Origin: Eubacteriales bacterium
GTDB taxonomy: Bacteria > Bacillota_A > Clostridia > Lachnospirales > Lachnospiraceae
Length of the DNA: 6,499 bases
NCBI GenBank assembly: GCA_030533315.1
Contig: JAUNJL010000047.1
Span: 1 to 6,499, forward strand
Direction: 5' to 3'
In this document: positions 1 to 4,800 of the stretch, piece by piece
Position numbering within the stretch: position 1 is the stretch's first letter
How the letters are laid out: each line of letters opens with the position of its first letter
Notes under the pieces: generated by a model
Databases searched by the model: none
What the model saw: only the letters and a program-made list of their open reading frames with translations
What the model was told of the DNA's origin: nothing
Program-made: the position numbers and the translations under genes

Positions 1-59
1 TGGCCTAGATAGATGATCACCCAACGACATAACCCGGCTTATCGGCCTGCTCGCATTTC
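1..59 (+). ncRNA. rnpB: RNase P RNA, 3' end (partial)
   Basis: This is the 3' end of the catalytic RNA of RNase P, which trims the 5' leader of precursor tRNAs. The stretch GGCCTAGAT at 2-10 and the block GACATAACCCGGCTTATCGG at 26-45 match, almost base for base, the 3'-terminal part of bacterial rnpB as I remember it from E. coli (GGCCTAGATGAATGA, then GACAGAACCCGGCTTATCGG). The second block is the conserved 3' region that pairs with the 5' conserved region to build helix P4 of the catalytic core. One base differs from the E. coli form: T at 29 where E. coli has G. Bases of about 43-59 should form the 3' strand of the closing helix P1; the partner strand lies left of the window. The mature 3' end is set at about 59 by analogy and may be off by a few bases. 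The gene converges on the pilin operon and runs straight into the shared terminator. Confidence 0.93.
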
Positions 60-60
60 A

Positions 61-100
61 AAAAAAGACGCCCCGGAGCATCGCTCCGAGGCGCTTTTTT
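61..100. terminator. Bidirectional intrinsic terminator shared by rnpB and the pilin operon
   Basis: Bases 68-79 pair with 83-94 around a 3-base loop (ATC, 80-82), flanked by A6 at 61-66 and T6 at 95-100. Read on the minus strand, all 12 stem positions pair (ten Watson-Crick, two G-U) and the stem is followed by C and U6, a classical rho-independent terminator for the pilin operon, whose last stop codon lies 58 nt upstream. Read on the plus strand, the two G-U pairs become C/A mismatches (73/89 and 68/94). The stem is therefore interrupted but is still followed by U6, and it sits directly after the rnpB 3' end. The asymmetry suggests stronger termination of the leftward pilin transcript. Confidence 0.9.
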
Positions 101-152
101 GCGGGAAACCTGGTTTTCCTTGTGATGCAGACCATCCTTGAAGGATCCCGTT
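101..152 (-). other. 3' untranslated stretch of the pilin operon
   Basis: These 52 bases lie between the shared terminator and the TGA of the last pilin gene. I see no open frame or RNA gene here. A short imperfect inverted repeat (GGAAA at 104-108 with TTTCC at 115-119) could form a weak 5-bp hairpin but has no U tract. Confidence 0.5.
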
Positions 153-824
153 TCACCCTGCCAAACTTTCCATCACATGGATTTTAGTCGGAGGAACGTT
201 GAAGCACTCGATACAGGATTCCCTTGTGGCCCTATAGCCGTTCTTCCCATTTTCCAGGACCAGGGTGACCTTGATAACGCTGGTGTCCTTGGGAGGAGTT
301 TCCTCGGTGGTAATCCTTTCAAAATTCAGCCTGTTGATAGAGTTTGCCATGTACACCCCGGATCCAAAATCCCAATCCACCGTACTACGGCTGCCAAGAT
401 TTCCAGAGCCCCCGCCAGGATTTCCATAGCGGATCGACAAACGCCCGTCATTACAGGAAATCTTCACCAGGGTTCCCAGCCTGTTGGCAAAATAGATGGA
501 CTTGCTACCATTGGCAATGAGCACGTCGATCTTCTTAGGAGCATCACCTTCTCTCTTCCCACTTACATAACTTTTGATATCATCATCCGCATTCTCATAC
601 CATCCATCGTAATCCGCCGCATACATCAGCTCCGCCCGGATGGCATCCATAAGATTGCTGGCCGCCAGCTCGGACTGGGAGATGGCCGTCATATCCGCCG
701 TGTTGATTCCATAATTCGCCAAAACCGCCGATGCCGACGCCAGCAGAAGCCCGGTGAGGGCAAAGCTGACGATCAACTCTACCAGGGTAAAGCCCTTGCT
801 GCTGTTCTTTTTTCTTTTTTTCAT
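153..824 (-). CDS. Type IV prepilin-like protein, PilW/GspJ-like minor pilin
   Basis: A 223-residue secreted pilin-like protein, probably a minor pilin or pseudopilin. The N-terminus is a textbook class III signal: a basic leader (MKKRKKNSSKG) ending at Gly11, then FTLVELIVSF with Phe at mature +1 and Glu at +5, then a hydrophobic helix to about residue 37. A prepilin peptidase would cut after Gly11 and methylate Phe12. Residues 50-70 continue the helix with the spacing usual in PilW, GspJ and ComGF proteins. The globular part holds a Gly-rich loop at 137-144 and three cysteines (124, 204, 207), the last two forming a CxxC pair. The length suits PilW/GspJ better than the shorter ComGF proteins. 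It is the last gene of the operon: it starts 12 nt after the preceding stop and ends 58 nt before the terminator stem. Prepilin identity is secure; the PilW/GspJ assignment is an inference from size, signal and gene order. Confidence 0.9.
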   Translation of the reverse strand: MKKRKKNSSKGFTLVELIVSFALTGLLLASASAVLANYGINTADMTAISQSELAASNLMDAIRAELMYAADYDGWYENADDDIKSYVSGKREGDAPKKIDVLIANGSKSIYFANRLGTLVKISCNDGRLSIRYGNPGGGSGNLGSRSTVDWDFGSGVYMANSINRLNFERITTEETPPKDTSVIKVTLVLENGKNGYRATRESCIECFNVPPTKIHVMESLAG

Positions 825-829
825 GGCCG

Positions 830-836
830 CCCCTTT
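830..836 (-). promoter_or_regulatory. Ribosome binding site of the PilW-like gene
   Basis: On the minus strand AAAGGGG stands 5 nt before the ATG at 824. It directly follows the TAA of the preceding gene, so it fills most of the 12-nt intergenic gap. It is a weaker, G-rich variant of AGGAGG, which suggests that translation of this gene is partly coupled to that of its upstream neighbour. Confidence 0.6.
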
Positions 837-1136
837 TTAGTGAAAATAATAAAATCCCGTACCTTGATCCTGATCAACAGAACCTGAAATATTAAAACAT
901 ACGTTGTCAGCCTCATCCTTAAGACCCGTTTCTTCGCTAGCCCCCACTTGATAGTCCGGGGATTGATACAGCTTTTCCAGATCCCCCTCGTTCTTATTAA
1001 AACGAGCTGTGGAGGTGAGGACCATGTTCCTGGAAACCTCAAGAGAGGCGAACAGTGCAGAAATCCCCATAAGCAGAATCAGAAACCCCACCATCACGGA
1101 AACCATCGTAAATCCCCTATTTCTTTTCCCTCCCAT
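837..1136 (-). CDS. Short prepilin-like protein, PilV/GspI-like, lacking Glu5
   Basis: A 99-residue protein with a short basic leader (MGGKRNRG) and a class III prepilin signal: Gly8, then FTMVSVMVGFLILLMGIS. The expected prepilin peptidase site is after Gly8, and the hydrophobic helix runs to about residue 29. The Glu normally found at mature +5 is replaced by Ser13. That is unusual, because Glu5 pairs with the N-terminus of the neighbouring subunit during pilus assembly. After the helix only about 70 residues remain, with one cysteine (Cys80) and an aromatic C-terminus (GFYYFH). This is short for PilV (commonly 150 or more) and somewhat short for GspI (about 120). It lies between a PilX-like and a PilW-like gene, where PilV/GspI would be expected in a minor-pilin set. 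Spacing is 3 nt to the upstream gene and 12 nt to the downstream one. Prepilin identity is confident; the subfamily is inferred from gene order. Confidence 0.87.
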   Translation of the reverse strand: MGGKRNRGFTMVSVMVGFLILLMGISALFASLEVSRNMVLTSTARFNKNEGDLEKLYQSPDYQVGASEETGLKDEADNVCFNISGSVDQDQGTGFYYFH

Positions 1137-1139
1137 CGC

Positions 1140-1889
1140 TCACGCCTCCGTCCACACCTTATTCCATTGCCATTTAAAATGCTTCCATTGATACTCATAC
1201 GCCGGATTCTTCTCACCTTCGGGTCTCTCATCTGTCACGGAAAGCTCATAAAAGCTCCGAACCCTGCTGGACTGTCCCGTCTTCTCGTGCTGGCAGACCA
1301 CCTGTACGCTCAACAGAATCCCATCATATTTCTGGTCAGGCTTATTCCACTTTCCCCAAAAGTCCTCGTAGTTCTCAAAGGTCCAGTAGACCTCCATAAA
1401 CAGCTTATATTCCTGGTTGCCATCAACCTCACCAACATAAAAGCGGTGAATGGCCTCCTCCTTGCTACCAGCAGCCGGCACATTACTTGGATCCTTTGAG
1501 CTGATTTCATAGGCATTTTGTATCTTCCAGTAATACTCCCATTTTTTCTTTTCACTCGATATCGGCGGTTCTACCTCCGTTTCTAAATCCACATCATAGT
1601 CGATGGATGCCCGGACAAAGTCCTGGAATTTTTCACCATCAAGCCTATCCTTTGTTCCATCCAGTGGTTCACTCATAGCTCTATCCAACTGTTTCGCAAA
1701 GGAGGTGGCCAAAACCATACACTGTTTTCCAATGCGATCCTCCTTTGCTCTCCCCACCAGTACACTGGAGGACAGGATGGTGGTGATGGACAGTACAAAA
1801 AACAGCATCATCAGACAGAGCACCAGGATCATGGCGGCGCCTTTCCTGTCTCTCCGGATATTCCCGGAAACCTCTTTATTGTCCGACAT
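1140..1889 (-). CDS. PilX/GspK-like minor pilin lacking Glu5
   Basis: A 249-residue protein with one N-terminal membrane helix. The leader is polar and basic (residues 1-17, ending RRDRKG), followed by AAMILVLCLMMLFFVLSITT (18-37). The KGAAMILVL pattern is the typical N-terminus of PilX and GspK proteins (usually RGAALxxxLxxL), with likely cleavage after Gly17. Leu22 stands at mature +5, so Glu5 is absent, as is known for GspK and C. difficile PilK, which cap the pilus tip. The extracellular part is rich in tryptophan (nine in all), four of them in the last 15 residues (235, 239, 241, 245). I chose the ATG at 1889 over the in-frame ATG at 1928 because a strong AGAGGAGG lies 9 nt before it. 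The start overlaps the end of the large upstream gene by 14 nt. Prepilin-like nature is confident; the PilX/GspK role is inferred from the signal and the operon. Confidence 0.87.
   Translation of the reverse strand: MSDNKEVSGNIRRDRKGAAMILVLCLMMLFFVLSITTILSSSVLVGRAKEDRIGKQCMVLATSFAKQLDRAMSEPLDGTKDRLDGEKFQDFVRASIDYDVDLETEVEPPISSEKKKWEYYWKIQNAYEISSKDPSNVPAAGSKEEAIHRFYVGEVDGNQEYKLFMEVYWTFENYEDFWGKWNKPDQKYDGILLSVQVVCQHEKTGQSSRVRSFYELSVTDERPEGEKNPAYEYQWKHFKWQWNKVWTEA
1145..1149 (-). promoter_or_regulatory. Ribosome binding site of the 99-residue prepilin gene
   Basis: GGAGG on the minus strand, 8 nt before the ATG at 1136. It lies inside the last codons of the upstream PilX-like gene, whose TGA stop is only 3 nt before this start. 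The arrangement favours translational coupling and supports the chosen start. Confidence 0.75.
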
Positions 1890-4800
1890 CGTCCACAGCC
1901 TCCTCTGTCTGCCCTCCACCGCCGTCACTCAAAGGATCCGGCGTTTCCGGGATCATGTCTACCACATCCTCCAATTCGTGGGACATTTCTTCCCCGGAGG
2001 TGAAACCATGGTTCTCCGCTGGTATCATTTCCAACGGCACGTCCTCAACCCCCTCATACGCAAGAAGATCATCCTGCGCCGCATTCTGCTTTTGATCTTC
2101 CTTCAGCTCTTCCTCCAGAACCGTCCCCTTCGTTTCCCCAGAGGACTGGGAGGTAACCGGCCTATCCCAGATGAGATTCTGGATGATCCATCCACGCTCC
2201 AGATCCAGACCATCCGTTTCATTCCAGAACTGAATGTGATCTGTACTCTGAACATCAATGATCCGCGTTTTTGCAGATGCTTCCTGCCCTGTAAGGCAGA
2301 TTCGGATCCACTGGCAGTATTTGGAATTTACATAATTTTGGGTATCTTCCGGGTATGCCTTCACTGCCACATACTGGGTTCTCTGGAAATCATATCCCTT
2401 AGCTTCCCCGTCCGGAAGGATCAGACGGAACTCAGTCGTCCCGGACGTCTCCTCCAGAACCTCCAATTTCAGGGCTGCCTTGTAAGAAAAGTTCAGGAGA
2501 ACGTCCCCTTCCAGGGACTGTGCCTCCATCTCTTCCTCATAGCCCTCTATCAAAAGACTACCATCTTCCTCCTTGTACTTATGCTTAAACTCATAGACAT
2601 AACTGCCTGCATCCCCACCTGGAACCGGCTGTCTTCCCATTGTTTCCTCCCACTTTCCCTCGGATGTGAGATCATCTCCTATGACCTTCCATACACCATC
2701 TTCCTTCTTAATGAAAAAGCTATACGGAGCCCTTTCATCTGTTTCCCCTTCACCGGTATGCAGCTTCCTCAGCTCAACCTCATAAGTTTCCGCATGTTTC
2801 ACTGCCTCCCATTTGATGGCCGTATGATTGACAGACATCGATAGCTCTTGCGCAGCCTCCTTATCTTCACCGTCATTCCAAAAGTAACACTCTCTGTTTA
2901 CGTTCTTGGTCTCCTCCTCCAGCTCCGGCGTGTCCGCCTGAACCTTCGGCAGTTTGAAAGAATAATAGTTGCTCCACAGGGAACTGATCGCATTGTCAGA
3001 GGTAGCCCGCACCCGAATCAGCAGATGCCATCCCGCATAATTCGAGTCAATCCCGGTAAAGAGATAGCTGCTTCCGTTCATGGGCACAGGTTCCTTATAT
3101 AACGGCTGGGCTCCTTCCGGAACCTCCGAATACGACGTTTCCTCATCCTGCGAACCCACAAGATAAGCCTGGAAAATACAGGTATTGTTTTCCTCCTGCC
3201 CACTCACCTGGAAAAGAAAACCTTCCTCTTCAAATTCCTGCCTTGTGATGGTCTCTGGATTCTCTCCATCTTTCCATTTCAGGAACATCTTATCATGATC
3301 CGGAGTATCCATACGGGTGGGAACCTGGAACCTCACCTTCAAGCCGTCCGCAGAGTCCCTGTAAGAAGAACCCTCCTTTGCGATGGCCTTCACATAGATT
3401 TCCACCTCGTCTCCGCCGTTGATTTTTGGAGTCTGTTCAGCGCCGTTAATTTGAGGAATATTGTCAAAATCCACCTCTATCTGGTTCTTCCACTTCCAGC
3501 CATCCTTTTCTTCCCTAGTCTCACTGCCAAGCCAAATTTTACCTTCGCCCTTTTGTGCCCACACCTGGTATTCCCACAGGGCTTCCAGCTCAATCTCAGG
3601 AAGTCCTCCCCAGCTGATGTTATATTGCAGTTCGTTCTTGCCATTTGCCAGCTGGATAATGGGCGCTGTGATGGTAGTAAGCGGCAGCTTCACATCGAAA
3701 CTCTTTGTCGCCTTCGCTCCAAAGTTTTTCAGTTCTCCTTTGCTGTTGGTTTCCCCGTATCGCACTACCGTCAGCTCCAGGATTGGGTAGCGCCAGTTTT
3801 CCGCTGATACGGTAAGGCTGAAAATATTCTCCATCGTACCGTAGTAAAGCGCCACAGCCTCTCCACCCTCTTGGATATAGCCGTTGAGGATCACATCATA
3901 TTTGGCGCCCGACTGTGTCTCCCAGGTAAAAGTATATTTAGAATTACCCGAGTCATAGTCGCATCCGGTGATAATCGGAGCTGGTATTTTCTCCAGATTA
4001 TTAAATAGCTTTTCCTGGATCTGCCTCTGGCAAGCCGTATATATGATCCGGTATTTGTCATTCACCTTCTCCACGAAATATCCAGACTCCATATTGGAGC
4101 CATCCCAATACTCTGACTCCTTCACCTGTTCCGCCGTAAAGTTCTCAGCCACCACCCATGCGTAGTATACCACGTCATTCTGGCTTCTCCAGGGATAGGC
4201 CTGAACCTTTGTAAAGACCAGGCTGTTTCCATCCGAATCCTGGGGAAGGTTTTCCAAAACCATAGGTACGTTTTTCACCACATCCATCGTAGGCACCCGG
4301 GCCACGGTACTTGCCACTGCTACTTCTATTCCCAGCTCCTCGTCATTGGCCATCAGATCTGTCCGGTAAAAGCTCTCACAATTTCCCGCAAGGGTGCTTT
4401 CCAGATAAAGGGTGTCAGGCGTCTCCCCATAGAAAACGCTGTTCGTCATTAGAGCAATCTTATTATCGCCTTCCAGATAGCTTCCCGACAGCAGCTGTGT
4501 CTGGTAAGCCACCTTTTTTGACTGCACAGTCTTTCCTTCAACCTCCCGAACGACCTGGGCGCTGACGGCGGCGGAAGGATTGGCGCCTATGGTAACATTA
4601 TTTAGTCTCTGTACAGCACCTTCGCCCGTCTTTTGCATACGATTCGTCGAAGCCGTGATTCCCCCGAGCGTCAGGGTATCTCCATCCTCGTACTCTCCAG
4701 CATTATCCCACACCAGATCGTACGTCACATACCCGTTCTCAATCTTCACGATTTCCAGATGAAACTGTGGGAGAGGCAGGGACTCCTCCACATCCAAGGA

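Noticed and set aside
104..119. Small inverted repeat as a second terminator
   Set aside because: Only 5 bp pair (GGAAA/TTTCC) with no following U tract; the hairpin at 68-94 explains termination.
138..887. A 249-codon open frame on the plus strand
   Set aside because: It lies opposite the PilW-like prepilin gene, which has a perfect class III signal. The plus-strand product has no recognisable features and no good ribosome binding site.
153..1889. Assignment of the three pilins to a ComG competence operon
   Set aside because: ComGD-ComGG proteins are small (about 100-150 residues) and lie downstream of comGA-GC. Here two of the proteins are 223 and 249 residues and the upstream gene is a giant adhesin.
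1890..1928. In-frame ATG at 1928 as the start of the PilX-like protein
   Set aside because: It would add 13 residues, place the strong AGAGGAGG inside the gene and lengthen the overlap with the upstream gene to 53 nt. The ATG at 1889 has the properly spaced ribosome binding site.
1603..2844. A 413-codon open frame on the plus strand
   Set aside because: It lies antisense across the junction of two well-supported minus-strand genes. Its translation has no recognisable domain and looks like a codon-bias shadow.
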